Source: Winogradskyella arenosi (GTDB lineage: Bacteria; Bacteroidota; Bacteroidia; Flavobacteriales; Flavobacteriaceae). Taken from it: a stretch of DNA of 64,000 nt. The position numbers were made by a program, and so were the translations under genes. Below are positions 25,298 to 34,394 of the stretch, in pieces. The notes under the pieces are model-generated. The model searched no databases. It had not been told where the DNA came from and worked only from the letters and a program-made list of their open reading frames with translations. How positions within the stretch are numbered: the first letter of the stretch is position 1; the number at the start of each line of letters is the position of its first letter. The stretch lies in NCBI RefSeq assembly GCF_003337305.1, contig NZ_QPJO01000005.1, positions 186,001-250,000 on the forward strand, in the 5' to 3' direction.

Positions 25298-27309
25298 GAT
25301 GCTTCTAATACTATAGTTTGATTGGTTTGTAATACCTCGTGCTTAACGACCGACTGCTTTTTAATAACACCACTCCCTGTTAATTTCACTTTTACATCCA
25401 CATGTAAATTTTCTAACAAGGCAATAGCATCCATAGCCGGCATCCCAACAACACTCGGCATTAATTGTTTATATTTTCGTGAATTTTCATAATAACGCTC
25501 ATAATCCTTACTCACTATCTGATCGTTAAAATCTAAGGTTTCCACCTCATCCACTATAGGCGTATCCGTATAAATCTTTTGTGCAATTCTTTTAAATACC
25601 GGTCCGGAAACATCCGCACCATAAAATCCAACTTTCGTACTTGGTTGATGCACCACAACGATACACGAGTACTTAGGATTCTCAGCCGGAAAATATCCTG
25701 CAAATGACGACACGTACTTTCTGTTTTTACGCCATTCTTCATAATTTGCATAATCCGTTCTGGCGGTTCCGGTCTTACCTGCCATTGAAAAGGTTTCAGA
25801 ATACATTCGTTTTCCTGTTCCCTTAATAACAACATTCTTTAACATGTCTTGCACCTCCGCTAAGGTTTTATCAGAACATATTTTATCGACTAAAACTTCC
25901 TTTTCAAAAACTTCAATATTCTTATCAAAAGATTTTACCGCCTTTAAAAATCTAGGCTTTATTAACTCCCCATCATTAGCAATAGCATTGTAAAATGCCA
26001 AGGTTTGTAATGGCGTCATTCTAAGGTTATAACCATAAGCCATAGAAGGTAAAGCATTTCTACTCCAGTTAAAAGCTCCTGGTTTTGGAATATCAGGTTT
26101 TCCTTCTCCTATAATAGCCACACCCAAAGTCTTATCGAGTCGCCAAGAACTTAAGCGATCTAAAAACTTTTCGGGTTGCTTCGCATAATGATCATCTATA
26201 ATAGTTGCCATCCCAATATTTGAAGACACCTCTAAAGCTCGTGCTGCAGAGATTTTACCATAACCACTACCCGAATCGGTAATTACACGTCCGTAAAAAC
26301 TTTTTCGTCCTTTCTTAGTATCTACTACTGTAGCGGTATCAATAACCCGATCTTCCAAAGCCGCCATCATAGCCATGACTTTAAATGTTGAGCCCGGCTC
26401 ATGACTTTCTCCAACCGCATAATTTAAGCGCTCGTAATAATTTCCTTTTTTGTTTCTTCCAAGATTAGAAATCGCTTTAATCTCTCCTGTTTTCACATCC
26501 ATAACAACCACACAACCGTGATCTGCCTGATAATACTCTAGCTGTTTCAACAAGGAATGATGGGCGATATCTTGAATATTAACATCTATAGTGGTATAAA
26601 CATCATAACCATCTTGAGGCTCTACCTGATCGAAATCAGCAATAGGCTTCCACTGCCCATTTCCAATTTTCTGCTTTAATCGTTTCCCATTTTTACCTTG
26701 AAGGTATTTCACTCCAAAAGCACCATCAATTCCTGGTCTTGTATAATTTCCGTTTTCATCTTGACGTTCATACCCAATGGTACGCTCTGCTATTCCACCC
26801 ATAGGGTGCTCACGTCGCGTGGTTTGCTCTACAATTAATCCCCCTTTAATTGCCCCAAGGTTTAGCAAAGGAAAATTACGGATTCGGATATAGTCTGAAT
26901 AGCTAATATTCCGCGCCAATAAGAAATACCGATTCTTATTTTTTCGAGCTTTTCGAATTATATTTTTATAATAGGAAACCGGCTTTTTCTGATAATAAGC
27001 ATGAAGCGAATCTGCCAAAGCACCGATATACTTTTCAAAGGTCACATCTTTAGCTTGGACGGCATCAATTCTTATATCATATTTAGGAATTGAAGTGGCC
27101 AACAAACTACCATCTGCAGAATACACATTACCACGATTAGCAGGAATATCGAAATTTTCTAAGGTTCGCTTTTCCGCTAGTGCTCTATACGCATCACCCT
27201 GAATAAACTGTATGCTCACCAATTTAAACACAACAGCCAAGGCGAATACAAACATGCAGCCTGTGACGAAGTACAATCTGTGTAATATGTTTTTTTCTGT
27301 GATTGCCAA
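25294..27309 (-). CDS. ftsI: Peptidoglycan D,D-transpeptidase FtsI (PBP3) with C-terminal PASTA domain
   Basis: This 671-residue class B penicillin-binding protein cross-links septal peptidoglycan. It has an N-terminal membrane helix (about residues 12-33) and a pedestal domain with ANRGNVYSADG. The transpeptidase domain carries all three catalytic motifs: STFK at 307-310, SSN at 362-364 and KTG at 512-514. A single PASTA domain at about residues 605-670 (MPSVVGMPAMDAIALLENLH) is typical for Bacteroidota FtsI and absent from E. coli. The gene lies between the ftsL-like gene and murE. Confidence 0.97.
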   Translation of the reverse strand: MAITEKNILHRLYFVTGCMFVFALAVVFKLVSIQFIQGDAYRALAEKRTLENFDIPANRGNVYSADGSLLATSIPKYDIRIDAVQAKDVTFEKYIGALADSLHAYYQKKPVSYYKNIIRKARKNKNRYFLLARNISYSDYIRIRNFPLLNLGAIKGGLIVEQTTRREHPMGGIAERTIGYERQDENGNYTRPGIDGAFGVKYLQGKNGKRLKQKIGNGQWKPIADFDQVEPQDGYDVYTTIDVNIQDIAHHSLLKQLEYYQADHGCVVVMDVKTGEIKAISNLGRNKKGNYYERLNYAVGESHEPGSTFKVMAMMAALEDRVIDTATVVDTKKGRKSFYGRVITDSGSGYGKISAARALEVSSNIGMATIIDDHYAKQPEKFLDRLSSWRLDKTLGVAIIGEGKPDIPKPGAFNWSRNALPSMAYGYNLRMTPLQTLAFYNAIANDGELIKPRFLKAVKSFDKNIEVFEKEVLVDKICSDKTLAEVQDMLKNVVIKGTGKRMYSETFSMAGKTGTARTDYANYEEWRKNRKYVSSFAGYFPAENPKYSCIVVVHQPSTKVGFYGADVSGPVFKRIAQKIYTDTPIVDEVETLDFNDQIVSKDYERYYENSRKYKQLMPSVVGMPAMDAIALLENLHVDVKVKLTGSGVIKKQSVVKHEVLQTNQTIVLEAS

Positions 27310-27312
27310 AGT

Positions 27313-27633
27313 TTATTCTTGTTGTGATTTTACTATAATTTTAGTTGGTGGATTTAAGGATATCCCAATTCCTTTTTTCTTCATTTCAGCCTCTACAAAA
27401 GACTCTTTTTTAAGCTGCATTAACTTCCCTCGTTTATCTACAAAAGCAGAACGCAACTCTTTTACTTCATTTGTTAACCTTGCAATCTCGTACACTTTTT
27501 GATCCGCACTATGCGAACTTGCAATCATAATAATTGCTAAAACGGAAATAAAAATGATGATACGCCAATTTTTAAACGAATCATCACTGACCAGAAACTT
27601 CCCTTTTAATATGCCGTAGACGCCTTTCATCAT
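27313..27633 (-). CDS. FtsL-like cell division protein
   Basis: This 106-residue bitopic protein has a basic N-terminus, one membrane helix at about residues 24-40 (IIIFISVLAIIMIASSH), and a short periplasmic coiled-coil with a heptad-like pattern (VYEIARLTNEVKELRSAFVDKRGKLMQL). Size, topology and position between rsmH and ftsI match FtsL, which joins FtsB and FtsQ to activate FtsWI. FtsL sequences diverge widely, so this rests on context. The start overlaps rsmH by four bases. Confidence 0.85.
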   Translation of the reverse strand: MMKGVYGILKGKFLVSDDSFKNWRIIIFISVLAIIMIASSHSADQKVYEIARLTNEVKELRSAFVDKRGKLMQLKKESFVEAEMKKKGIGISLNPPTKIIVKSQQE

Positions 27634-28526
27634 ATTTTTTTAGCAATCCTTAGCTTTGCACTTCTTGCTCTATTATTCACTTTTATTTCTTCTCTAGACG
27701 GGACAATTAAGCGTCCCACTTTTTTTAAGGGCACTTCAAAATTACCAAACACATCGCGCTCCGGTTCGCCTTCAAACAAACCATTTCTTATAAAACGCTT
27801 TACCAAACGATCTTCTAAAGAGTGGTAAGAGATAAAACTTAAACGCCCGTCTGTCTTTAAGACTTCTGGCATTTGAAGCAATAACGCTTTTAAAACTTCA
27901 ATTTCTTGATTCACCTCAATACGAATGGCCTGATAAATTTGCGCCAAGACCTTATTCTCTTTTTGGTGATTTAAAAACGACTTTAACACCGCCTTTAACT
28001 GTTCGCTTGTTTTTATTTCAGCCTCCTTTCGTGCTTCAACAATAACTCTTGCCATTGCCGGAGCCTGCCTTAACTCGCCATACTGAAACAAAACAGCTCT
28101 TATTTGCTCTTCGTCATAATTATTAATAACCTCATAAGCAGACAATTTACTGTCTTGATTCATTCGCATGTCTAAATCAGCTTCAAAACGGGTTGAAAAT
28201 CCACGCTCCGCCACATCAAACTGATGCGAAGAGACGCCAAAATCAGCCAAGACACCATCCACTTCTTTAACACCATAAAATCTTAAGAAGCGCTTAATGA
28301 ATCTGAAATTTTCATTAATTAACACAAACCGCTCATCATCGATAGCATTCTCTAAAGCATCTTTATCTTGATCGAAGGCGTATAATTTCCCTTGAGGACC
28401 TAATCTTGATAAGATTTCACGACTATGACCTCCACCTCCAAAAGTGACATCTACATAAACACCATCTGGTTTAATTGCTAAACCATCTACTGTTTCCTTA
28501 AGTAATACTGCATTATGATAATCCAT
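27630..28526 (-). CDS. rsmH: 16S rRNA (cytosine(1402)-N(4))-methyltransferase RsmH
   Basis: The enzyme methylates C1402 in the decoding centre of 16S rRNA using S-adenosylmethionine. I chose the ATG at 28526 (protein starting MDYHNAVLLKETV, 298 residues), because family proteins begin near the YHxPVLL motif; ATGs at 28538 and 28628 are in frame but would lengthen the overlap with mraZ. The SAM loop VDVTFGGGGHSREIL, the GVLADFGVSSHQFD motif and RGFSTRFEADLDMRM are all visible, as is the C-terminal LEDRLVKRFIRNG. It is the second gene of the dcw cluster. Confidence 0.95.
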   Translation of the reverse strand: MDYHNAVLLKETVDGLAIKPDGVYVDVTFGGGGHSREILSRLGPQGKLYAFDQDKDALENAIDDERFVLINENFRFIKRFLRFYGVKEVDGVLADFGVSSHQFDVAERGFSTRFEADLDMRMNQDSKLSAYEVINNYDEEQIRAVLFQYGELRQAPAMARVIVEARKEAEIKTSEQLKAVLKSFLNHQKENKVLAQIYQAIRIEVNQEIEVLKALLLQMPEVLKTDGRLSFISYHSLEDRLVKRFIRNGLFEGEPERDVFGNFEVPLKKVGRLIVPSREEIKVNNRARSAKLRIAKKI

Positions 28527-28983
28527 CGACGTCTTCATCTTGCCCCATGACTTCCTCGGCCAAATCAGCAAAATCTGAAGCCGCGTCATCAATAGCTTGT
28601 TCGTATTTATTTTTATCCCAAATCTCAAGAATATTTACAGCAGATGCCAAAACCACTTCTTTTGTAATGCCCGAAAAACCAATAAGATCCTTCGGAATTA
28701 ACAAGCGACCAGCGCTATCTACCTCAACCATTTTAACTCCAGCCGTAAAGCGTCTGATAAAATCGTTATTCTTTTTTTTAAAGCGGTTTAGCTTATTCAG
28801 CTTCTCCATCATTTTATTCCATTCAGACATCGGATACAATTCTAAGCATGGCTGAAAAACAGCGCGCTTTAAAACAAAACCATCTTGCAACGCTGATGAA
28901 AGCTGCTTTTTAAGTACAGCGGGTATCATCAACCTTCCTTTGGCATCTGCTTTACATTCGTATGTCCCTATAAATGAATTCAA
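28513..28983 (-). CDS. mraZ: Division/cell wall cluster transcriptional repressor MraZ
   Basis: This 156-residue protein has two AbrB-like swapped-hairpin domains: the first at about residues 4-50 (GTYECKADAKGRLMIPAVLKK) and the second at about 80-125 (VEVDSAGRLLIPKDLIGF). MraZ is a DNA-binding ring-forming protein that controls its own operon in several bacteria. It is the first gene of the dcw cluster. Three GTGG-type boxes spaced 10 bp apart (29037-29060) lie over its promoter, which fits autoregulation. Its end overlaps rsmH by 14 bp. Confidence 0.96.
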   Translation of the reverse strand: MNSFIGTYECKADAKGRLMIPAVLKKQLSSALQDGFVLKRAVFQPCLELYPMSEWNKMMEKLNKLNRFKKKNNDFIRRFTAGVKMVEVDSAGRLLIPKDLIGFSGITKEVVLASAVNILEIWDKNKYEQAIDDAASDFADLAEEVMGQDEDVDGLS

Positions 28984-29016
28984 AAGATATTCTTAACTAC
29001 TTTAACGATTCAAATT

Positions 29017-29024
29017 CAAAGATA
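29017..29024 (-). promoter_or_regulatory. -7 box of the dcw cluster promoter
   Basis: TATCTTTG on the minus strand, 33 bp before the mraZ start codon; exact match to TAnnTTTG. The MraZ boxes begin 12 bp upstream. Confidence 0.65.
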
Positions 29025-29036
29025 TTGAAAAAAACA

Positions 29037-29060
29037 CCACTTTTTACCACATCTTACCAC
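29037..29060 (-). promoter_or_regulatory. MraZ operator: three direct GTGGT boxes, 10-bp period
   Basis: On the minus strand GTGG occurs at 29060, 29050 and 29040 (first bases), each preceded by an AT-rich stretch, giving three direct repeats exactly one helical turn apart. A further GTGG copy at 29079-29082 is 22 bp away and out of phase. Tandem GTGG/TGGG-type repeats with this spacing upstream of mraZ are the known form of the MraZ binding site in other bacteria. They cover the expected -33 region, so binding should repress transcription. Confidence 0.75.
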
Positions 29061-29233
29061 ATTTGTTGATAAGTTTTACCACTGAGGGGTCTAAAATTCG
29101 TTCAATGTCAATAAATTCGTCTTGCGAGCAGATATTAATTTAGTGGGAATTATTAACACCGAATTAGAAACTAGCCTTTAGTAAAAAAACACTGATATTT
29201 TATACAGATTATATATATTCTAAAGGATTTAGT

Positions 29234-29241
29234 TATATTTG
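29234..29241 (+). promoter_or_regulatory. -7 box of the alpha/beta-hydrolase gene
   Basis: TATATTTG on the plus strand, 28 bp before the ATG at 29270; exact TAnnTTTG match without a clear -33 element. Confidence 0.5.
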
Positions 29242-29269
29242 TTTTTAACACATAAGTACGAATTTGCAC

Positions 29270-30034
29270 ATGGCACACCTTTTAAAAAAAGAAAAGGAAT
29301 TTAGATATATTGAAGTAGGCGAAGGCAAACCAATTATAGTGTTGCATGGTTTGATGGGTGGGCTTAGCAATTTTGATGGCGTTACCAAATACTTTAGTTC
29401 TAAGGGTTACAAGGTTATCATCCCAGAACTACCTATTTACAGTATGTCATTGTTAAAAACCAACGTAAAAAGCTTTGCAAATTACCTCAAAGACTTTATT
29501 GAATATAAAGGCTTAGACGAGGTTATTTTGTTAGGCAACTCTTTGGGCGGGCACATTGGCCTGTACCATACCAAACTATACCCTTCAAAAATTAAAGCCC
29601 TTATCATTACGGGGAGCTCTGGCTTGTACGAAAGTGCAATGGGCGGAGGTTATACCAAGAGAAGTGACTACGAGGTTATGAAGAAAAAAGCACAAGAAGT
29701 GTTTTATGACCCTGAAGTAGCCACTAAAGAAATTGTAGACGAAGTTTACGAAACAGTAAACGACCGTAATAAACTTATTAAGACTTTAGCAATTGCCAAA
29801 AGTGCCATAAGGCATAATATGGCTAAAGATTTACCTAACATGACTACACCTGTGTGTATCATTTGGGGGAAAAACGACAATGTAACGCCTCCTGAAGTTG
29901 CGGAAGAATTTCATGAGCTTTTGCCGGATTCTGAATTATATTGGATTGACAAATGTGGGCATGCCGCCATGATGGAGCATCCAGAAGAATTCAATAAAAT
30001 CTTAATACAATGGCTAGAGAAACGCGGTTTTTAA
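29270..30034 (+). CDS. Alpha/beta-fold hydrolase
   Basis: From the ATG at 29270 the protein has 254 residues; the frame also has a TTG six bases earlier. It has the classical hydrolase order: oxyanion-loop HGLMGGLSNF near residue 27, nucleophile elbow LGNSLGGHIG near residue 91, acid in CIIWGKNDNVTPPE, and catalytic His in DKCGHAAMMEHPEEF. There is no signal peptide, so it acts in the cytoplasm. The lid region (about residues 125-190) is Lys-rich and helical. The substrate is unknown; esterase, lyase-like or haloperoxidase-like activities are all possible. It stands between the dcw promoter and engB. Confidence 0.9.
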   Translation: MAHLLKKEKEFRYIEVGEGKPIIVLHGLMGGLSNFDGVTKYFSSKGYKVIIPELPIYSMSLLKTNVKSFANYLKDFIEYKGLDEVILLGNSLGGHIGLYHTKLYPSKIKALIITGSSGLYESAMGGGYTKRSDYEVMKKKAQEVFYDPEVATKEIVDEVYETVNDRNKLIKTLAIAKSAIRHNMAKDLPNMTTPVCIIWGKNDNVTPPEVAEEFHELLPDSELYWIDKCGHAAMMEHPEEFNKILIQWLEKRGF

Positions 30035-30139
30035 GTGTTTAGCAACCCCAATTCTAAAAACGAGATTACTTCTCTAAAACAAGGTGCAAGATCCTTAACG
30101 TTTAATTAAAAACAGATCCTACTTTTATAGGAACTTAAG

Positions 30140-30754
30140 ATGAAAATAAAATCAGCCGAATTTGTAGTTAGTAATTCTGAAGTGGCAAAATGTCCTAAAA
30201 ACAACATGCCCGAATATGCTTTTATAGGCCGAAGTAATGTGGGAAAATCTTCATTGATTAACATGCTTACCGACCGCAAAAGTCTAGCAAAAACTTCAGG
30301 ACGACCAGGAAAAACGCAACTGATTAATCATTTTGCTATTAATGACACGTGGTATTTAGTAGATTTACCAGGATATGGGTATGCACGAGTTTCAAAAACT
30401 TCAAAGAAAAAATTTCAAAGCTTTATTACCAATTATTTTGAACAACGACAGCAGCTCGTTTCTGCTTTTGTTTTAGTAGATATTAGGCATAAACCTCAAC
30501 CTATAGATTTAGAGTTTATGCAATATTTAGGCGAAAGTGAAATTCCGTTTGGTATAATTTTTACTAAAGCAGACAAATTAAAGCCTAAGGCTATAGAACG
30601 CCATGTAGAGGACTACTGTCAAGAACTTTTAAAATTCTGGGAAGAACTCCCTCCTTATTTTGTAACCTCTTCTTCTAAGAGTATTGGCAAGGATGACGTT
30701 TTAGATTTTATCAGTGCTACTAACGATGAAATTGAACAACTTCGCGGCGCCTAA
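30140..30754 (+). CDS. yihA: Ribosome biogenesis GTP-binding protein YihA/YsxC (EngB)
   Basis: This 204-residue GTPase takes part in assembly of the large ribosomal subunit. The G1 loop GRSNVGKSSLI is at residues 30-40, followed by switch-region TSGRPGKTQLINHF, G3 DLPGYGYA from residue 75, and G4 TKADK near residue 143. The length is typical. It follows the hydrolase after about 105 bp. Confidence 0.97.
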   Translation: MKIKSAEFVVSNSEVAKCPKNNMPEYAFIGRSNVGKSSLINMLTDRKSLAKTSGRPGKTQLINHFAINDTWYLVDLPGYGYARVSKTSKKKFQSFITNYFEQRQQLVSAFVLVDIRHKPQPIDLEFMQYLGESEIPFGIIFTKADKLKPKAIERHVEDYCQELLKFWEELPPYFVTSSSKSIGKDDVLDFISATNDEIEQLRGA

Positions 30755-30844
30755 ATGCTGCCTAAAACCATTGACTTACAAAAAGGATTATCACGAAGTA
30801 ATACTTTATTAAAGACTCCTCAGCGGAAGCTGTAATAAGACGCT

Positions 30845-31078
30845 CTAGTATTGCAATCCTCTAAACCTGCAAGGAAGCTCTTTTTTTATTACAACCCTAT
30901 TAGCGTTGATCGGTAGAATCTCTAAGTGAATTGACACGTCCTCATCCACATCGCTGCTATAAGGATTATTAGCATCACTAAAAGTATTGCCGTAAAATAA
31001 GGTATAATAAACAGGTGAATCTTCGTTTAAAACAGCCTTAGAAACAGAAGAAGCAGACCGATTAGAAACATAAAATCT
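30845..31078 (-). pseudogene. Coding-like tail in frame after the permease stop (possible gene remnant)
   Basis: Reading on from the TAG of the Dpp-type permease in the same frame, 77 codons remain open to a TAG at 30845-30847. The middle has a protein-like mix, for example NEDSPVYYTLFYGNTFSD, DEDVSIHLEILPINANRVV and IKKELP. There is no ATG near its beginning. It does not look like the C-terminus of a permease. It may be the remnant of a separate secreted protein gene or chance; I recognise no family. Confidence 0.35.
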
Positions 31079-32173
31079 CTAGGTCTTCACATCCAAAGCA
31101 TCTCGTAAAGCATTACCCACTAACATAAATGCCATAACGAGCAGCATGATACAAAATCCTGGTATTAAGGCTAAATACGGTTTACCTAAAATAATATAAT
31201 TGTAATGGTCTTTTATCATAGCTCCCCAACTGGCCATTGGCGGTTGCGCGCCAATCCCCAAAAAACTCAATCCGCTTTCTATTAAAATCGCTGCTGCAAA
31301 ATTAGCGGCAGAAATGACGATTAAAGGTCCAAAAATATTAGGCAGTATATGTTTTGTGATAATTCTGTAATCATTATATCCTAAAGCTCTTGCTGCTGTA
31401 ACATATTGCATTTCTTTGGCGCTGATCATTTGTCCGCGCACCACTCTCGCCACTTCTACCCACATGGTTAACCCTACGGCAATAAAAACCTGCCAAAAGC
31501 CTTTTCCTAAAGCCAAAGTAATGGCGATAACTAATAATAAGGTAGGGATTGACCAGGTAATATTTATAATCCACATAATTAGGGCATCAATCTTCCCTCC
31601 GTAATAGCCTGCTAAACTCCCCATAATAAGTCCGACAAAAAGCGAAATAAAGACCGCCACAAATCCAATAAAAAATGAAATTCGAGATCCGATTAAAATC
31701 CGGCTCAAATAATCCCTTCCATACTTATCCGTACCGAAGCGAAACGTTCTATGGTTTATAAAAGGTTTATAATCTGAATTTGGAAAACGCGACAAGGCAA
31801 TTTCTTTTTGCTCCCCCACTAAGCCATCGGAAGCGTAAGCCGTATAATGCAAAACATCTTGCTCTACCCGATAAGATGAAATAGGAATTTCGCTACTTGT
31901 ATTGTGTTCGCCAAAGAACTGTTTAGACCACCAGTTCTGATTAGAATTTATCCCGGAAGGAATGGTTAACATATCTACCGAAAATCCTGGAGTTTTAGAA
32001 TGAATAGACAGGTGCATCTGATTGGCATTCTCTGAATGATCTGGCGCCACAATATAAGCTCCTATAGACAGTAAGCCTATACAGATAATAATAAGCAAAC
32101 TAAAAACGCCCCAAAAGTTCTTTTTGAACTTTTGAAGCGCTAAGCTTGTTAATGAATTATTTTTTTTAGCCAT
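31079..32173 (-). CDS. ABC transporter permease, Dpp/Opp C type, with enlarged periplasmic loop
   Basis: This 364-residue inner-membrane permease belongs to the DppC/OppC family (peptide or nickel uptake). After the first helix (about residues 17-37) there is a periplasmic stretch of about 110 residues, longer than the usual 40-60. It ends in the family motif FGTDKYGRDYLSRILIGSR. The EAA loop for the ATPase, with SAKEMQYVTAARALGYNDYR, and the final helices with GLSFLGIGAQPPMASWGAMI are intact. No partner permease, ATPase or binding-protein gene is adjacent, so it is an orphan and must pair with subunits encoded elsewhere. Confidence 0.9.
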   Translation of the reverse strand: MAKKNNSLTSLALQKFKKNFWGVFSLLIIICIGLLSIGAYIVAPDHSENANQMHLSIHSKTPGFSVDMLTIPSGINSNQNWWSKQFFGEHNTSSEIPISSYRVEQDVLHYTAYASDGLVGEQKEIALSRFPNSDYKPFINHRTFRFGTDKYGRDYLSRILIGSRISFFIGFVAVFISLFVGLIMGSLAGYYGGKIDALIMWIINITWSIPTLLLVIAITLALGKGFWQVFIAVGLTMWVEVARVVRGQMISAKEMQYVTAARALGYNDYRIITKHILPNIFGPLIVISAANFAAAILIESGLSFLGIGAQPPMASWGAMIKDHYNYIILGKPYLALIPGFCIMLLVMAFMLVGNALRDALDVKT

Positions 32174-32249
32174 TCAGCATATCAATTAGGAACACATTAA
32201 ACCTTTAACACTTGCGGTATAGGCAAAAGTTACTCCTTTTTACAATTCT

Positions 32250-34394
32250 TTAATTCTTTACTGAGTTTGCCATACTTCCTTCAAGACCATGAACTGCTTT
32301 TATATCGCTAAGCACGTTAATTGCCTCTTCAACATAAACATCTTTAGATAAACTTTTATGCCATCTGTTACGTTTTTCCATAAGTACAGAATCATTATCC
32401 ATCAATTTCAATTCGTACGGTAATGACGTAAAGGTTAAATCGGTTTGGTATTCCGAAAGTTTAGAAAAACGTTTCGCCTCTTCCTCATTAATTTCCATTT
32501 CCTTTTTATAGGTTTCGTAATTTAAAGAATAAGCCTCACGGTCTCTAATTTTCTTTACCCACTGTGCATTCGCATCAATAAGTTTTAATTGTTCATTACT
32601 TGCCATTCTTGCTTTACTCTTTGCTACGGTCGTGTCGTAATCAAAATAATCAGTCCACACCTCATAATCGGCAGCATCAATCTTATCCCATGGTAAAGGG
32701 TTTTCCTGATCTTTTTCTCCGATATCAATATAGCTATAACGGTCTGGCACCACAACATCACTCTTCACACCTTCCAATTGGGTAGAGCCGCCATTAATTC
32801 TATAAAACTTTTGAGTGGTAAACTTTAAAGCTCCCATATCTCCAGCAGTATTGTTTTTCACCATACGGTTAAGATCCATAACAGTTTGGACAGTTCCCTT
32901 ACCGTAGGTTTGCTTGCTTCCAATTACAATACCTCTTTTATAATCTTGCATGGCTGCAGCTAAAATTTCAGATGCTGAAGCCGACAATTCATTCACTAAT
33001 ATCACTAAAGGACCATCCCAAAGAATTGACTTGTCCTTATCTTTTAAAACTTCTTTAGCCTCTCCTGTTGTTTTTACCTGAACTACAGGGCCTTCTTCAA
33101 TAAATAAACCTGCAATATCCACAACGGTTTGTAGTGATCCACCACCGTTATTTCTTAAATCCATAACAAGCCCCTCAACACCTTCTTTCTTTAGACGAAT
33201 AATTTCTTGTTTAATATCTGAAGCGGCATTACGCTCATTATAATCTTCAAAACTAATATAGAACTTTGGCAAGTTGATAATTCCGAAGGTTTTCCCTTCT
33301 TTTTCAACAATTGAAGACTTTGCGTAAGTCTCTTCTAACTCAACTACATCTCTTTTAATATCAATATCCTTTACCGTTCCATCTACCTTTTTTAAAGTTA
33401 ACGTCACAACAGTACCTTTAGGTCCTTTTATAAACTTAATAGCATCATCTAAACGCATGCCAACCACATTGACCGCTTCTTTTTCATCTTCTTGCTTCAC
33501 TTTTAAGATCTGATCACCAACTTCTAATTCGTCCGCTCTCCAAGCTGGTCCACCGCTAATAATCTCATTCACCATAATACCATCAACCTTCTTTTGTAAA
33601 CGTGCGCCAATACCTTCAAATTTTCCAGAGATATCTCTATCAAAACGCTCTTTATCTTCAGGTGCAAAATAAAAAGTATGCGGATCAAATTCTTCTACTA
33701 TGGCATTGATATAAACTGCAAACCAATCATTACGACGTCTATCATCAATATAATCATACAACTCGTCTAATGATTTTTTAGTAGACAATCTGGCTTCTGC
33801 TTCAAGTTCTTTTACAGACTTTTTCGTTACCGTACTTTCATTTTCATCAGCATCTGCATCTAAATTTTGTTGCGCCAATGCATCATCGTAATTCGCAATG
33901 GTTGAAAATTTCAATTGCTTTCTCCAACGCTCTTTCATTTCACGCTTACTCGTGACATAAGTGAGTTTTTTGTAATCAGCGTTGTAGGTTTCGTTCTTAG
34001 AAAAATCAAAAGGCTTCTCTAAAAGACCTTTATAAATTTCCTTAGATTCCGCAATACGTTGTAGTAAACGCTCGTGTGTTAGGTTAAAAAACGAAACATC
34101 ATAGGCTTTGATCTGATCATCAATTTGATTTCTATAGGCTTCAAATTCTTTTATATCAGACTCATAAAAATAACGCTTAAACGGATCGAGGTTATTTAAA
34201 TAATCATCAAACACTTCAGATGAAAACTTATCATTAATCTCTTTTGGCTCAAAATGCCCTTGATCGAGTAGGTAAGTGATTAATTGAATTAATAATCGAT
34301 CCTTATCTGGATCTTCAAATTTCTTACTTGTAAAACTGCATGAGGCTACGGCGATAAGCAATGCCAGCAATAAAAATTTATATTTCCCTTTCAT
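32250..34394 (-). CDS. prc: Carboxy-terminal processing protease Prc/Tsp (S41 family), lipoprotein
   Basis: This 714-residue periplasmic protease degrades or trims proteins from their C-terminus. A lipoprotein signal ends at the Cys of AVASCSF (residue 19). It has an N-terminal helical domain, a PDZ domain at about residues 250-340 (FEGIGARLQKKVDGIMVNEI), and the S41 catalytic core. The Ser of ELSASASEILAAAMQDY and the Lys of SKQTYGKGTVQ form the Ser-Lys dyad seen in E. coli Tsp. A helical C-terminal domain follows. Lengths and domains agree with Tsp. It is a single-gene unit with a 447-bp gap upstream. Confidence 0.96.
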   Translation of the reverse strand: MKGKYKFLLLALLIAVASCSFTSKKFEDPDKDRLLIQLITYLLDQGHFEPKEINDKFSSEVFDDYLNNLDPFKRYFYESDIKEFEAYRNQIDDQIKAYDVSFFNLTHERLLQRIAESKEIYKGLLEKPFDFSKNETYNADYKKLTYVTSKREMKERWRKQLKFSTIANYDDALAQQNLDADADENESTVTKKSVKELEAEARLSTKKSLDELYDYIDDRRRNDWFAVYINAIVEEFDPHTFYFAPEDKERFDRDISGKFEGIGARLQKKVDGIMVNEIISGGPAWRADELEVGDQILKVKQEDEKEAVNVVGMRLDDAIKFIKGPKGTVVTLTLKKVDGTVKDIDIKRDVVELEETYAKSSIVEKEGKTFGIINLPKFYISFEDYNERNAASDIKQEIIRLKKEGVEGLVMDLRNNGGGSLQTVVDIAGLFIEEGPVVQVKTTGEAKEVLKDKDKSILWDGPLVILVNELSASASEILAAAMQDYKRGIVIGSKQTYGKGTVQTVMDLNRMVKNNTAGDMGALKFTTQKFYRINGGSTQLEGVKSDVVVPDRYSYIDIGEKDQENPLPWDKIDAADYEVWTDYFDYDTTVAKSKARMASNEQLKLIDANAQWVKKIRDREAYSLNYETYKKEMEINEEEAKRFSKLSEYQTDLTFTSLPYELKLMDNDSVLMEKRNRWHKSLSKDVYVEEAINVLSDIKAVHGLEGSMANSVKN

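Noticed and set aside
30755-30835. 26-codon ATG frame directly after engB
   Set aside because: It begins one base after the engB stop, but has no visible protein signal; a tiny peptide cannot be excluded but is not supported.
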